This document shows positions 15,435 through 23,398 of a stretch of 64,000 bases of DNA, one piece after another (within the stretch, counting starts at the first letter, position 1; every line of letters begins with the position of its first letter). Origin of the DNA: Thermus sp. 2.9 (GTDB lineage: Bacteria; Deinococcota; Deinococci; Deinococcales; Thermaceae). The notes beneath the pieces were generated by a model. It did not search any database and was not told where the DNA came from. It saw only the letters and a program-made list of their open reading frames with translations. The DNA is taken from the NCBI RefSeq assembly GCF_000794385.1, contig NZ_JTJB01000039.1, positions 38,767 through 102,766 on the forward strand, in the 5' to 3' direction. Position numbers and translations under genes: made by a program.

Positions 15435-16733
15435 CTACAGGCTTTGGAAGACCGCTTCCAGGATCTCCAGCCCCAAAGCCGCCTCCTTCTCCGTGAGGGT
15501 GAGGGGCGGGGCGATGCGGAGGGCGGAGGGGCCGGCGGGGAGGAGGAGGAGGCCCTTTTGGAAGGCCCGCTCCACCGCCTTGTCCCGGAGGTCGGGCCGC
15601 TCCTCCTCGGGGCTTCCGAAGTCCACCCCGATCATGAGGCCCCTCCCCCGCACGTCCCCCAGGAAGGGGAAGCGCCTTTGCATCTTCCTTAGCTCCTCCA
15701 GGAGGTAGGCCCCCACCCGGGCGGCGTTTTCCATGAGGCCCCCTTCCAAAAGGTCCAGGGTGGCGTGGGCCGCCGCCGCCGCCACCGCCTGCCCGCCGAA
15801 GGTGGTGCCGTGGGCCCCGGGGCGCCAGCTTCCGAGCTCCTCCCGGAAGAGGAGGGCGCTCAAGGGGTAGCCCGAGGCCAGCCCCTTGGCCAGGACGTAG
15901 ACGTCCGCCTCTATCCCCTCGTGCTCCAGGGCGAAGAAAAGCCCCGTGCGTCCCGCCCCCGACTGCACCTCGTCCGCCACCAGGAGGATGCCGTGGCGCT
16001 CCAGGAGGTCCTTAAGCTTGGGGAGGAAGCCTTTGGGGGGAAGCACATACCCCCCTTCCCCCTGGATGGGTTCCAGGAAGAAGGCGGCCACCTCCTCGGG
16101 GGGCAGGGTGGTGCGGAAAAGGTGCTCCAGGTGGTCTAAGACGGCCTCCCCCACCTCCTCGGGCCGGGCGCCCAGAGGGGGGCGGAAGGGGTTGGGGAAG
16201 GGTACGTGCACCACGCCGGGCAACAGGGGGGAAAACCCCTTGCGGTAGGCGCTTTTGCTGGCGGTGAGGGAAAGGGCCCCAAGGCTCCTCCCGTGGAAGG
16301 CCCCGGTGAAGGCCAGGAGGTAGGGGCGGCCCGTGTGGTGGCGCACCAGCTTGATGGCGGCCTCAATCCCCTCGGTGCCGGAGTTGCCGAAGAAGACCCT
16401 GTACCTTCCTCCAAGCCGCTTTACCAGGCGCTCCGCCAGGGAGAGGGTGGGCTCGTGGGTGAAGTCGGAGAAGCAGACGTGGGCGAAGCGCTCCGCCTGG
16501 GACCGCACCGCCTCGAGGACCTTGGGGTGGGCGTAGCCCGTGGTGTTCACGGCGATGCCCGCCATGAAGTCCAAAAAAACGTTCCCGTCCACGTCCTCCA
16601 GGAAGACGCCTTGCCCCCGGGCGGGGACGAAGGGGTAGGGGCGGATGTAGGAAGGGGAGAGCACCCGCTCGGCCCGCTCGGTGAGCGCTTGCGCCATGGG
16701 TCCGGGAAGGGGTGTCTTTACCTTGGGTTTCAT
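15435..16733 (-). CDS. Class III (PLP) aminotransferase, 4-aminobutyrate/acetylornithine type
   Basis: 432 residues from the ATG at 16733; the upstream in-frame GTG-like start at 16751 adds six codons without a ribosome site. The fold type I aminotransferase features are FGNSGTEGIEAAIKLVRHHT near residue 105, AFHGRSLGALSLT, EPIQGEGGYVLPP, LLVADEVQSGAGRTGLFFA with the cofactor Asp, and LAKGLASGYPLSA with the PLP-binding Lys. The long N-terminus PYPFVPARGQGVFLEDVDGN and HGTTFGGQ resemble the GABA aminotransferase group more than ArgD. The exact amino donor (GABA, 5-aminovalerate, ornithine) cannot be fixed. It is a single gene transcribed toward the BMP operon. Confidence 0.88.
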   Translation of the reverse strand: MKPKVKTPLPGPMAQALTERAERVLSPSYIRPYPFVPARGQGVFLEDVDGNVFLDFMAGIAVNTTGYAHPKVLEAVRSQAERFAHVCFSDFTHEPTLSLAERLVKRLGGRYRVFFGNSGTEGIEAAIKLVRHHTGRPYLLAFTGAFHGRSLGALSLTASKSAYRKGFSPLLPGVVHVPFPNPFRPPLGARPEEVGEAVLDHLEHLFRTTLPPEEVAAFFLEPIQGEGGYVLPPKGFLPKLKDLLERHGILLVADEVQSGAGRTGLFFALEHEGIEADVYVLAKGLASGYPLSALLFREELGSWRPGAHGTTFGGQAVAAAAAHATLDLLEGGLMENAARVGAYLLEELRKMQRRFPFLGDVRGRGLMIGVDFGSPEEERPDLRDKAVERAFQKGLLLLPAGPSALRIAPPLTLTEKEAALGLEILEAVFQSL

Positions 16734-16798
16734 ACGTGGCCAGTCTACCAAGGGCGGGACGAGCGTCCCACCGGCGCTTTATGCGCTCCGGCGCAAGG

Positions 16799-17353
16799 CT
16801 ATACCGAAAGGAGGCCCCGGGCCACCAGGTGGGGCCGGGCGTAGAAGAGGGTGAGGGCGGTGGCGGCGTCCTCCACCTCCCCCGCCTCCAGGAGGGCGTA
16901 GAGTTCCGGCAAGGGGAGTTCCACGGCTTCCAGGAGCTCGCCGTCCTCGAGGCTCGGGGCCGCCACCACCTCCGCCCCCAGGGCCAAGAAGGGGTGGAAG
17001 ACCACGGCGGTGAAGGAGGGTTGGGGGTGGAAGGGGGGCAGGGGGATGACCTCCTTGGCCCTCGCCCCCACCTCCTCCAAAAGCTCCCGCCGCGCCGCCT
17101 CCTCCGGGGTTTCCCCGACGTCCACCTTGCCCGCGGGCACCTCCAGGAGGAACTTCCCCGTGGGGTGGCGGTACTGCCGGACGAGGAGGGCGGTGGTCCG
17201 GGCGGTGACGGGGAGGACGAAGCTCGCCGCCACCGGCCCCGGGCGGTAGATGTAGGTGAGCTCCTTGCCCGTGTGGGTCCTGAGGCGTTCCCGCACCAGG
17301 CGCACGGGCTCGGAGAGGATCTCTTCCAGGGAAAGCCGCTTCCAGGGGCTCAT
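16799..17353 (-). CDS. Nudix hydrolase, ADP-ribose pyrophosphatase-like
   Basis: 184 residues. The Nudix box is intact: G-x5-E-x7-REUxEExGU reads GKVDVGETPEEAARRELLEE followed by VGA, near residues 94-116. The N-terminus TGKELTYIYRPGPVAASFVL and the RQYRHPTGKFLLEVPAGKVD segment match the ADP-ribose pyrophosphatase branch (NudF-like), which hydrolyses ADP-ribose to AMP and ribose 5-phosphate with Mg or Mn. The start overlaps the stop of yqeY by 4 bp, so the two are coupled. Confidence 0.9.
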   Translation of the reverse strand: MSPWKRLSLEEILSEPVRLVRERLRTHTGKELTYIYRPGPVAASFVLPVTARTTALLVRQYRHPTGKFLLEVPAGKVDVGETPEEAARRELLEEVGARAKEVIPLPPFHPQPSFTAVVFHPFLALGAEVVAAPSLEDGELLEAVELPLPELYALLEAGEVEDAATALTLFYARPHLVARGLLSV

Positions 17354-17736
17354 GAGGTCAAGCGCTCAATCACCCGCCGCACCTTCTCCCCGGGGGCCCG
17401 GGGCCCCAGGGCCTTGGTCACCACCCCGATGGCGGCCAGGGGGGTCTTGAACTGGGAAAGGTCCAGGTTTTCCCGGATCCAGGCCTCTATCTCCTCCTCG
17501 CTCATCTCCTTAGGCAGAAAGCGGTCCAAGAACTCCGCCTCAAAGGCGTTTCCCTGCTCCAAGGCGATCTCCTTGAGGGCCTTGAGGACCTTCACCGCCT
17601 CGGTGTCGGGGAGGGGCTTGCCGTCCCCCTTGCGGTCCAGCTCCGCCTTCACCACCCGGGCGAAGTCCAGGGTCTTCTGGTCCCGGGCCTTCATGGCCTC
17701 CTTGATGGTTTCCTTGATGGCCTCGTAGATCGTCAT
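17350..17736 (-). CDS. yqeY: YqeY-like GatB/YqeY domain protein
   Basis: 128 residues from ATG 17736 (MTIYEAIKETIKEAMKARDQ), preferred to the GTG three codons upstream. The helical bundle pattern is that of the family: KTLDFARVVKAELDRKG, ALKEIALEQGNAFEAEFLDR with FLPKEMSEEEIEAWI, and a C-terminal TKALGPRAPGEKVRRVIERL. The GatB/YqeY C-terminal fold is related to the tRNA-binding tail of the Glu/Asp-tRNA amidotransferase, but the free-standing protein has no firm function. It is followed by the Nudix gene in the same operon. Confidence 0.9.
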   Translation of the reverse strand: MTIYEAIKETIKEAMKARDQKTLDFARVVKAELDRKGDGKPLPDTEAVKVLKALKEIALEQGNAFEAEFLDRFLPKEMSEEEIEAWIRENLDLSQFKTPLAAIGVVTKALGPRAPGEKVRRVIERLTS

Positions 17737-17761
17737 CCTTACCACTCTAACGGAAAGGTGG

Positions 17762-18250
17762 CTAGACGGCGAGCCGCACCTCGAGGCCCACCCCCAAAGC
17801 CCTGGCCGCCCGCCTCAGGCTTTCCAGGCTGTGGCCGAAGTAAAAGGGGTCCAGGAGGCGGTGGACCGCCGAAGGGGAGGTGCCCATGCGCCGGGCAAGC
17901 TCCCGTTGGGAAAGACCCCGGACCTTTAGGGCCCGCCAGAGTTCTAGGCTTACGGGGTTCACGGGGGCGGGCTCCAGAAAGACCACCTCGGGTTGGTGCA
18001 GCTCGGCCAAGCCTTCTGGATCCGCCCTTTCGGAAGGCGCGGGGAGAGGCTTGCCCGCTTCCTCAAGCTCCAAAAGGGCCAAGGCCAGCCCCCGCGCCAG
18101 GCTATCCATGGCCCCCGCCCGGCTCGCCTTCCCCCAGGCGAACACCGGGAGATCCAAGGCATAGCCGGCGTAGGTTTTCCCTTCAGGGTCCACCTCTAGG
18201 ACTACTGGGTAGCGGTAAGGCCACTTCTTTACCAAGACGTCTTTTCCCAT
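17762..18250 (-). CDS. hicB: HicB-family antitoxin with C-terminal HTH
   Basis: 162 residues, ATG at 18250. The N-terminal half (PYRYPVVLEVDPEGKTYAGY, ALDLPVFAWGKASRAGAMDS) is the degraded RNase H fold of HicB. Residues about 108-160 form an Xre-like helix-turn-helix (GLSQRELARRMGTSPSAVHR) that binds DNA and represses the operon. In an active module HicB neutralises HicA, an mRNA-cleaving double-stranded-RNA-binding-fold toxin. Here the hicA gene directly upstream is broken, so this antitoxin is probably an orphan, kept either as a repressor or against a related toxin elsewhere. Confidence 0.85.
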   Translation of the reverse strand: MGKDVLVKKWPYRYPVVLEVDPEGKTYAGYALDLPVFAWGKASRAGAMDSLARGLALALLELEEAGKPLPAPSERADPEGLAELHQPEVVFLEPAPVNPVSLELWRALKVRGLSQRELARRMGTSPSAVHRLLDPFYFGHSLESLRRAARALGVGLEVRLAV

Positions 18251-18298
18251 GGCTTTGCCTATCGGGGTGGGGAAAGATCCCCCACCCCCTCCCTTTCC

Positions 18299-18505
18299 CT
18301 AACGGAACATCTCTTCTGGAATTCCCGCTTGCTTCAAGATCCTCGTTGAAGGTGCCCACGGGCGGGGGATCGTTGCCGGGGTCCAGGACCACGATCCGGC
18401 CGTCGGGGTGTTTCCAGACCTCGTGGTCTCCCTTCCCGCGCCGAGGCTAAGGGGAAAAGCCCATTTGCCTAAGTATCCTCCGCCCGCAGGGGTTGGACCC
18501 GGGGG
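18299..18505 (-). pseudogene. hicA: hicA toxin remnant (stop codon and frameshifts)
   Basis: Upstream of hicB, minus-strand frames carry HicA-like pieces in order. First comes RRILRQMGFSP, then a TAG stop, then PRRGKGDHEVWKHPDGRIVV with DPGNDPPPVGTF in the same frame. The last piece, ILKQAGIPEEMFR, ends at a stop at 18301-18299 but lies in another frame. HicA proteins have this order: an ILxxxGF lead-in, a G-x-H catalytic region followed by a basic HPDGR-type strand, then GTL-x-x-ILKQAG at the end. One nonsense change and at least one single-base frameshift (between GTF and ILKQ) separate the pieces; the 5' end is also unclear. The toxin is therefore very likely dead. Confidence 0.75.
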
Positions 18506-18574
18506 CCAGGTTAGATGTTAGCAAAAATGCGAACGCCCCTCAAGGTGTCCTGGGGGAGGCCCACCGTCCGGGAG

Positions 18575-18580
18575 TACAAT
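18575..18580 (+). promoter_or_regulatory. -10 box of a possible leaderless purH promoter
   Basis: TACAAT (5 of 6 consensus bases) lies only 7 bp before the purH ATG, so the transcript would start at or within a base or two of the start codon. No Shine-Dalgarno sequence is present and no good -35 box is seen at 16-18 bp, which fits the TAnnnT leaderless promoters known in Deinococcus-Thermus. Confidence 0.55.
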
Positions 18581-18587
18581 CCCTTCC

Positions 18588-20078
18588 ATGTGGGCGCTCC
18601 TTTCCGTTTCGGATAAGCGGGGGATCGTGGACTTCGCCCGGGGGCTTTTGGACCTGGGCTTCCGCCTTCTCGCCACGGGGGGGACGTACCGGGCCCTAAG
18701 GGAAGCCTCCTTGCCCGTCACCTACATTTCGGACTTCACCGGCTTCCCCGAGATCCTGGAGGGCCGGGTGAAGACCCTCCACCCCAAGGTGCACGCCGCC
18801 CTCCTGGCCCGACCCGACCAGGAGGAGGAGCTTAGGGCCTTGGGCTTGGAGCGGATCGGCGTGGTGGCGGTGAACCTCTACCCCTTCCGGGAGGCGGTGG
18901 CCCGGGGGGCCTCCTACGAGGAAGCTTTGGAGCAGGTGGATATCGGCGGCCCCGCCATGCTCCGGGCCGCGGCCAAGAACCACCTGGCGGTGCTTCCCGT
19001 GTGCGACCCCGAGGACTACCCCCGGGTCCTCGAGGCGCTAAGGGAGGGGCCAAGCCCGGAGTTCCGCCGGGCCCTGGCCCGTAAAGCCTTCGCCCACACC
19101 GCCGCCTACGACGCCGCCATCGCCGAGTGGCTTTCCGGGGAGAAGTTCCCCGAGGACAAGTTCTTGGTCCTAAGGCGGGTTTCCCCCTTGCGCTACGGGG
19201 AGAACCCCCACCAGGAGGCCGTCCTCTACCGGGTGGCGGGGGAGGAGGGCCCCCTCCTTGCCGCCCGGGTCCTCCAGGGCAAGGCCATGAGCTTCAACAA
19301 CTACCTGGACGCCGAGGCCGCCTGGAACCTGGTTTCGGAGTTCACCGAGCCCGCGTGCGTGGCGGTGAAGCACCAGAACCCCTGCGGGGTGGCCCTGGGG
19401 GAAACCCCCTTGGAAGCCTACCGGAGGGCCTACCAGGCGGACCCTGTTTCCATCTTCGGGGGCATCGTGGCCTTGAACCGCTATGTGGACGAGGAGACCG
19501 CCTCGGCCATGGCCGAGGTCTTTTTGGAGGTGGTCCTGGCCCCGGGCTACAGCGAGGAGGCCTTAAGGGTCTTCGCCAGGAAGAAGAACCTGCGCCTTCT
19601 CGAGGTCCCGGCCCTAGCCCAAGGCCCCTACCTGGACGTACGGCGCATCCGGGGCGGGGTGCTCCTTCAAGATGCCGACACCCTTGACCCCATCGCCCCC
19701 CAGGTGGTGACCAAGCGGGCTCCCACGGAGGCGGAGTGGCGCGACCTCCTCTTCGCCTGGAAGGTGGTGAAGCACGTGCGCTCCAACGCCATCGTGGTGG
19801 CCAAAGGAGGGATGACCCTGGGCATCGGGGTGGGGCAGACGAACCGGTACGCCGCCGCCAAGCACGCCCTAAAGACCGCCAAGGAGGGGGCGCGGGGGGC
19901 GGTCTTGGCCTCCGACGCCTTCTTCCCCTTTGACGACGTGGTGCGCCTGGCGGCGGACTTCGGCATCGCCGCCATCATCCAGCCGGGGGGGAGCGTGCGG
20001 GACCAGGACTCCATCCAGGCGGCGGACGAGGCGGGCATGGCCATGGTCTTCACCGGGGTGCGCCACTTCCGCCACTAG
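18588..20078 (+). CDS. purH: Bifunctional AICAR transformylase/IMP cyclohydrolase
   Basis: 496 residues. Residues about 1-190 are the MGS-like IMP cyclohydrolase domain: [65 protein letters not shown]. The rest is the AICAR formyltransferase domain, with the catalytic [12 protein letters not shown] near 260, [16 protein letters not shown] near 290 and [20 protein letters not shown] near 395. It carries out the last two steps of IMP synthesis using 10-formyl-THF. Length is slightly below the E. coli enzyme (529), typical of thermophiles. It is a stand-alone gene with a likely leaderless promoter and converges on the desaturase gene with a 4 bp overlap. Confidence 0.96.
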   Translation: MWALLSVSDKRGIVDFARGLLDLGFRLLATGGTYRALREASLPVTYISDFTGFPEILEGRVKTLHPKVHAALLARPDQEEELRALGLERIGVVAVNLYPFREAVARGASYEEALEQVDIGGPAMLRAAAKNHLAVLPVCDPEDYPRVLEALREGPSPEFRRALARKAFAHTAAYDAAIAEWLSGEKFPEDKFLVLRRVSPLRYGENPHQEAVLYRVAGEEGPLLAARVLQGKAMSFNNYLDAEAAWNLVSEFTEPACVAVKHQNPCGVALGETPLEAYRRAYQADPVSIFGGIVALNRYVDEETASAMAEVFLEVVLAPGYSEEALRVFARKKNLRLLEVPALAQGPYLDVRRIRGGVLLQDADTLDPIAPQVVTKRAPTEAEWRDLLFAWKVVKHVRSNAIVVAKGGMTLGIGVGQTNRYAAAKHALKTAKEGARGAVLASDAFFPFDDVVRLAADFGIAAIIQPGGSVRDQDSIQAADEAGMAMVFTGVRHFRH

Positions 20079-21109
20079 AGGGAAAGCCTGCCCCGAACGG
20101 CCCTGAGCCGCCGGTGGGCCTCCTTGAAGCCCACGAGCTTGCGGCTTTCCTCGTCGTGGAGGTGCATGTCGGCGAAAGCGATCTGGAAGGCGTCCTTGAG
20201 GGTCACGGTGGGGGCCACCTTCACCAGGTCCACCTCCTCCTGCACCTTGGGGAGGTGGTAGTTGGGGATCTTGGGAGCCAGGTGGTGGATGTGGTGGAAG
20301 CCGATGTTCCCGGTGAGCCACTGGAGGACCTTGGGAAGCTTTAAGTAGGTGCTTCCCTCCATGGCGGCCTTGAGGTGTTCCCAGCGGGGGTCGTGCTCCC
20401 AGTAGGCGTCTTCAAACTGGTGCTGCACGTAAAAGAGGAAGATGCCCACCATCCCCGCCAGGTACTGGATGGGGAGGTAGACGAAGAGGAGGGTCTTAAG
20501 GCCAAAAAGGAGGCCGATGCCCACGAGCAAAAGGACCAGGGCCAGGTTGGTGAGGGCCACGCTGTGGCGCACCGAGGGGCGCTCAGACCCGTAGCCCAGG
20601 GGCAGGCGGTAGGAGAGCATGAAGACGTAGATGGGCCCCAGGAAGAACATGACAAAGGGGTTGCGGTAAAGGCGGTAGGCGAGGCGCTGCCGAGGGGTGG
20701 CCTGCAGGTACTCTTCCAGGGTCATGGTGTAGATGTCCCCCACGCCCCTTTTGTCCAGGTTGCCGCTGGTGGCGTGGTGCCGGGCGTGGGAAAGCTGCCA
20801 GTGGTGGTAGGGCACCAGGGTGAGCACCCCGGCGAAAAAGCCCAGGGCGTCGTTCATCCACTTCTTGGGGAAGAAGGAGCCGTGCCCGGCGTCGTGCTGC
20901 AGGATGAAAAGCCGCACCAGGAATAGCGCCGCCACGAGGTCCAAGGCCAAGGCGAGGAGCAAGGAAACGGAAAGGGCCTTGTGGGCGAGGTAAAAGAGGG
21001 CGAGGAGGGGCAGGAGGGTATCCGCCACCTGGCGCAGGCTTCGCAGGGTGTTGGGCTTGGTGTAGGGCTTGATGAGGGGGATCCAGTCTTTGGGTTCTAC
21101 CTTATGCAT
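20075..21109 (-). CDS. Membrane fatty acid desaturase family protein
   Basis: 344 residues from ATG 21109, which follows AGAGGAG; the longer reading from 21151 lacks a ribosome site. All three di-iron histidine boxes are present: HDAGH near residue 77, HARHH near 113 and HHIHH near 289, with four or more membrane segments between them. The order and spacing fit acyl-lipid desaturases of the DesA/omega-6 type. Thermus membranes are dominated by saturated iso/anteiso chains, so the true substrate may be a fatty acid, a carotenoid end group or another lipid. No obvious partner gene is adjacent. Confidence 0.88.
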   Translation of the reverse strand: MHKVEPKDWIPLIKPYTKPNTLRSLRQVADTLLPLLALFYLAHKALSVSLLLALALDLVAALFLVRLFILQHDAGHGSFFPKKWMNDALGFFAGVLTLVPYHHWQLSHARHHATSGNLDKRGVGDIYTMTLEEYLQATPRQRLAYRLYRNPFVMFFLGPIYVFMLSYRLPLGYGSERPSVRHSVALTNLALVLLLVGIGLLFGLKTLLFVYLPIQYLAGMVGIFLFYVQHQFEDAYWEHDPRWEHLKAAMEGSTYLKLPKVLQWLTGNIGFHHIHHLAPKIPNYHLPKVQEEVDLVKVAPTVTLKDAFQIAFADMHLHDEESRKLVGFKEAHRRLRAVRGRLSL

Positions 21110-21169
21110 AGGCGCTCCTCTTTCGGGGAGTGCCTTACCGTACTTCAGCAAAAGATGAGAGGGGTGAGG

Positions 21170-21628
21170 CTACCTGGGCCTTAGGCGTTCTTCCGAGTCC
21201 AGGAGGAGGGTTACGGGCCCGTCGTTCACCAGGTGCACCCGCATGTGGGCCCCGTACACCCCGGTTTCCACGTGGACCCCTTGAGCCAGGAAGGCTTCTA
21301 TGGCATCTTCGTAAAGCCGCTTGCCCACATCGGGAGGGGCCGCCTGGACGAAGGAGGGGCGGTTGCCCTTGCGGGTGTCGCCGTAAAGGGTGAACTGGCT
21401 CACCAGAAGGACCTCGCCCCCCACCTCCTTGAGGGAGAGGTTCATCTTGTCTTCGGCGTCGGGGAAGATCCTAAGGTTTACGATCTTCCGGGCCAGGTAG
21501 TGGGCGTCCTCTGGGGCGTCCTTCTGGCCCACCCCCAAAAGGACGAGGAGCCCTAGACCGATCCTTCCCACCACCTCGCCCTCCACCTCCACGAAGGCCT
21601 CGCTCACCCGTTGCACCACCGCCCGCAC
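21170..21628 (-). CDS. dtd: D-aminoacyl-tRNA deacylase
   Basis: 152 residues, the usual size. [20 protein letters not shown] opens the family fold. The catalytic [17 protein letters not shown] motif is near residue 79, and the C-terminal cross-subunit Gly-Pro motif [11 protein letters not shown] is near 135. The enzyme is a cytoplasmic homodimer that removes D-amino acids, and Gly mischarged on tRNA-Ala, from tRNA. It starts 4 bp after the downstream DegV gene ends, in the same minus-strand operon. Confidence 0.95.
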   Translation of the reverse strand: MRAVVQRVSEAFVEVEGEVVGRIGLGLLVLLGVGQKDAPEDAHYLARKIVNLRIFPDAEDKMNLSLKEVGGEVLLVSQFTLYGDTRKGNRPSFVQAAPPDVGKRLYEDAIEAFLAQGVHVETGVYGAHMRVHLVNDGPVTLLLDSEERLRPR

Positions 21629-21632
21629 GCCC

Positions 21633-22484
21633 TCACCTCCTTGGCCCGGCGAAAAGGGCCACGGTCCCGGGCCCGGCGTGGACGCTCACCGCCGCACCGG
21701 CGAAGAGGGTGGCTTGGACTTCCACCCCTTCCGCCTTCACCGCCTGCAGGAGGGCCTTTGCCCCTTCGGGGTTCGCCACGTGGGCCACGTGGGCCAAGGC
21801 CCCTTCGGGGAAGTCGCGGCGGAAGAGCTCGGCGATCTTCTTCAGGCCCTCGGCGAAGCCCCGCACCCTGGGGCCGGGGAGGACCTCCCCCCGCCGGACC
21901 TCGAGGACCGGCAAAATCCGAAGCAGGCTCCCCACCAGATGCTTGAGCCCGGAAATCCGCCCCGAGCGGTGCAGGTGGGTGAGGGTTTTGGGAAGGACGT
22001 AGCCGAAGACCCGCTCCCGGTAGGGGGCGAGGGCATGCTCCAGGCGCTCCCAAGGGGTGCCGGAGGCGAGGAGGCGCCTCGCCTCCTGCAACACCAAAAG
22101 AAGCCCGCCGTTCAGCGACCCCGAGTCCAGGACCTTCACCCGCCCCCCGAAGGCCTGGGCCACGCTTTGGGCGGTGGCCACGGTACCGGAAAGCTTCCCG
22201 GAAACGTGGACGGAAACCACCCGCTCGTGGGTCTTTAAAAGCTTCTCGTAGGTGGCCTTCAGGTCCTCGGGGGCCACTTGGCTCGTGGTGAGGCGCTCCC
22301 CCTCTTCCAAGAGGCGCACCACCTCCTCGGGGGTGATTTCCCATAGGTCGCGGAAAGCCCGGTCTTTCCAGATCACCTGCTGGGGCACCAGGTGGATGCC
22401 CTGGGCCTCCGCTTCCTTGGGGGAAAGCCCCAAGGTGGAGTCGGCCACGAAGGCCACGCTAGAGGCTGTAGGCGTAGAAGCCAT
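21633..22484 (-). CDS. DegV-family fatty-acid-binding protein, copy 2
   Basis: 283 residues. DegV features: [64 protein letters not shown] and a C-terminal GPGTVALF. Family members bind a fatty acid in the cleft between two domains and serve as FakB subunits that present it to the kinase FakA; no fakA is visible in this window. Its start lies 26 bp inside the end of the upstream DegV gene, giving an overlapping tandem pair. The two copies are clearly diverged, so they probably bind different acyl chains. Confidence 0.88.
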   Translation of the reverse strand: MASTPTASSVAFVADSTLGLSPKEAEAQGIHLVPQQVIWKDRAFRDLWEITPEEVVRLLEEGERLTTSQVAPEDLKATYEKLLKTHERVVSVHVSGKLSGTVATAQSVAQAFGGRVKVLDSGSLNGGLLLVLQEARRLLASGTPWERLEHALAPYRERVFGYVLPKTLTHLHRSGRISGLKHLVGSLLRILPVLEVRRGEVLPGPRVRGFAEGLKKIAELFRRDFPEGALAHVAHVANPEGAKALLQAVKAEGVEVQATLFAGAAVSVHAGPGTVALFAGPRR

Positions 22485-23301
22485 AGGTGCCCGGCCCCGT
22501 GTGGCTGGCGATCACTGCCCCAAGCTCGCTCACCAGGGCCTCTTCCACGGGAAGGCCCGAGGCGAGGACCATTGCCTTTAGCTCCCGCACCGCCTGTTCC
22601 TCGGCGCTGTAGAGGAAGAAGGCCCGGATCCGCTTCCGCCCCTCGCCCCAGGCGCGGAAGTCCTTCACGATCTCCTCCCGCGCCTTCCTTTCCCCCCTGG
22701 CCCGGCCCACCGCCTCCACCCGTCCCTCCTTGAGGGTTAGGATGGGCTTGATGCCCAAAAGGGTGCCCAAAAGGGCCTGGGCCCCACCGATGCGCCCGCC
22801 CCGGCGCAAAAACTCCAAGGTGGCCACGCTGAAGCGCACGAAGTGGTCCTGGCGGATGCGCTTGAGCTCTTCCAAGACTTCGGAGAGCGCCTGGCCTTGG
22901 GCCAGGAGCTCGTGGGCCCGGAGGACCATCATGCCGATGCCCAAGGAGGCGGCCTGGGAGTCAAAGACCGTGACCCGGCCCGGGAACTCCTGGGCGGCGA
23001 GCTCCGCCGACTGCACCGTGCCGGAGAGCTTGCTGGAGATGTGCACGGAAAGCACGTGATCCGCTTCCTGCAAAGCCTCCCCATAGGCTTTCATGAAGTC
23101 CTCGGGGGAAGGTTGGCTGGTGGTGGGGAAGGCGGTCCCCTCCCGCACCTTCTGGAAGACCTCCTCGGGGGTGATCTCCTCCCAGTCGCGGTAGACCCGT
23201 CCTCCCAGATGGACGTAGAGGGGCACCACCCGGATGCCCAGGCGCTCCCGCAGGGGCTTGGGCAGATCGGCGGTGGAGTCCGTCACCAAGGCTACCTTCA
23301 T
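22459..23301 (-). CDS. DegV-family fatty-acid-binding protein, copy 1
   Basis: 280 residues from the ATG at 23301 (MKVALVTDSTADLPKPLRER); the extra 12 codons upstream are not needed. The conserved Thr/Ser pocket residues lie in VTDSTADLP, FPTTSQPSPEDF and SVHISSKLSGTVQSAELAAQ. RRGGRIGGAQALLGTLLGIK and the C-terminal [13 protein letters not shown] complete the fold. It is the first gene of a minus-strand unit degV-degV-dtd. As FakB-like proteins these feed host or environmental fatty acids into phospholipid synthesis after phosphorylation. Confidence 0.9.
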   Translation of the reverse strand: MKVALVTDSTADLPKPLRERLGIRVVPLYVHLGGRVYRDWEEITPEEVFQKVREGTAFPTTSQPSPEDFMKAYGEALQEADHVLSVHISSKLSGTVQSAELAAQEFPGRVTVFDSQAASLGIGMMVLRAHELLAQGQALSEVLEELKRIRQDHFVRFSVATLEFLRRGGRIGGAQALLGTLLGIKPILTLKEGRVEAVGRARGERKAREEIVKDFRAWGEGRKRIRAFFLYSAEEQAVRELKAMVLASGLPVEEALVSELGAVIASHTGPGTYGFYAYSL

Positions 23302-23360
23302 CAACGCCTCCTTGTTGTCCGGCCCAGGATACCACAAGGCGGTGTAGTGTAGCGGAGAAG

Positions 23361-23389
23361 TTGCTCCAAGGCGGGGTTTTTGCTAGGGT
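23361..23389 (+). promoter_or_regulatory. Candidate leaderless promoter of serA
   Basis: TTGCTC (23361-23366) and TAGGGT (23384-23389) are spaced 17 bp, and the serA ATG follows 9 bp after the -10 box, so transcription would begin at or next to the start codon. The -10 box is of the TAnnnT type. No Shine-Dalgarno sequence is seen. Confidence 0.4.
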
Positions 23390-23398
23390 CAAGGGTAT

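Noticed and set aside
18263..18289. GGGGTGGGG/CCCCACCCC hairpin between the hicA remnant and hicB
   Set aside because: It could be a terminator, but it lies inside a decayed operon and has no T-run on either strand, so I do not list it as a feature.
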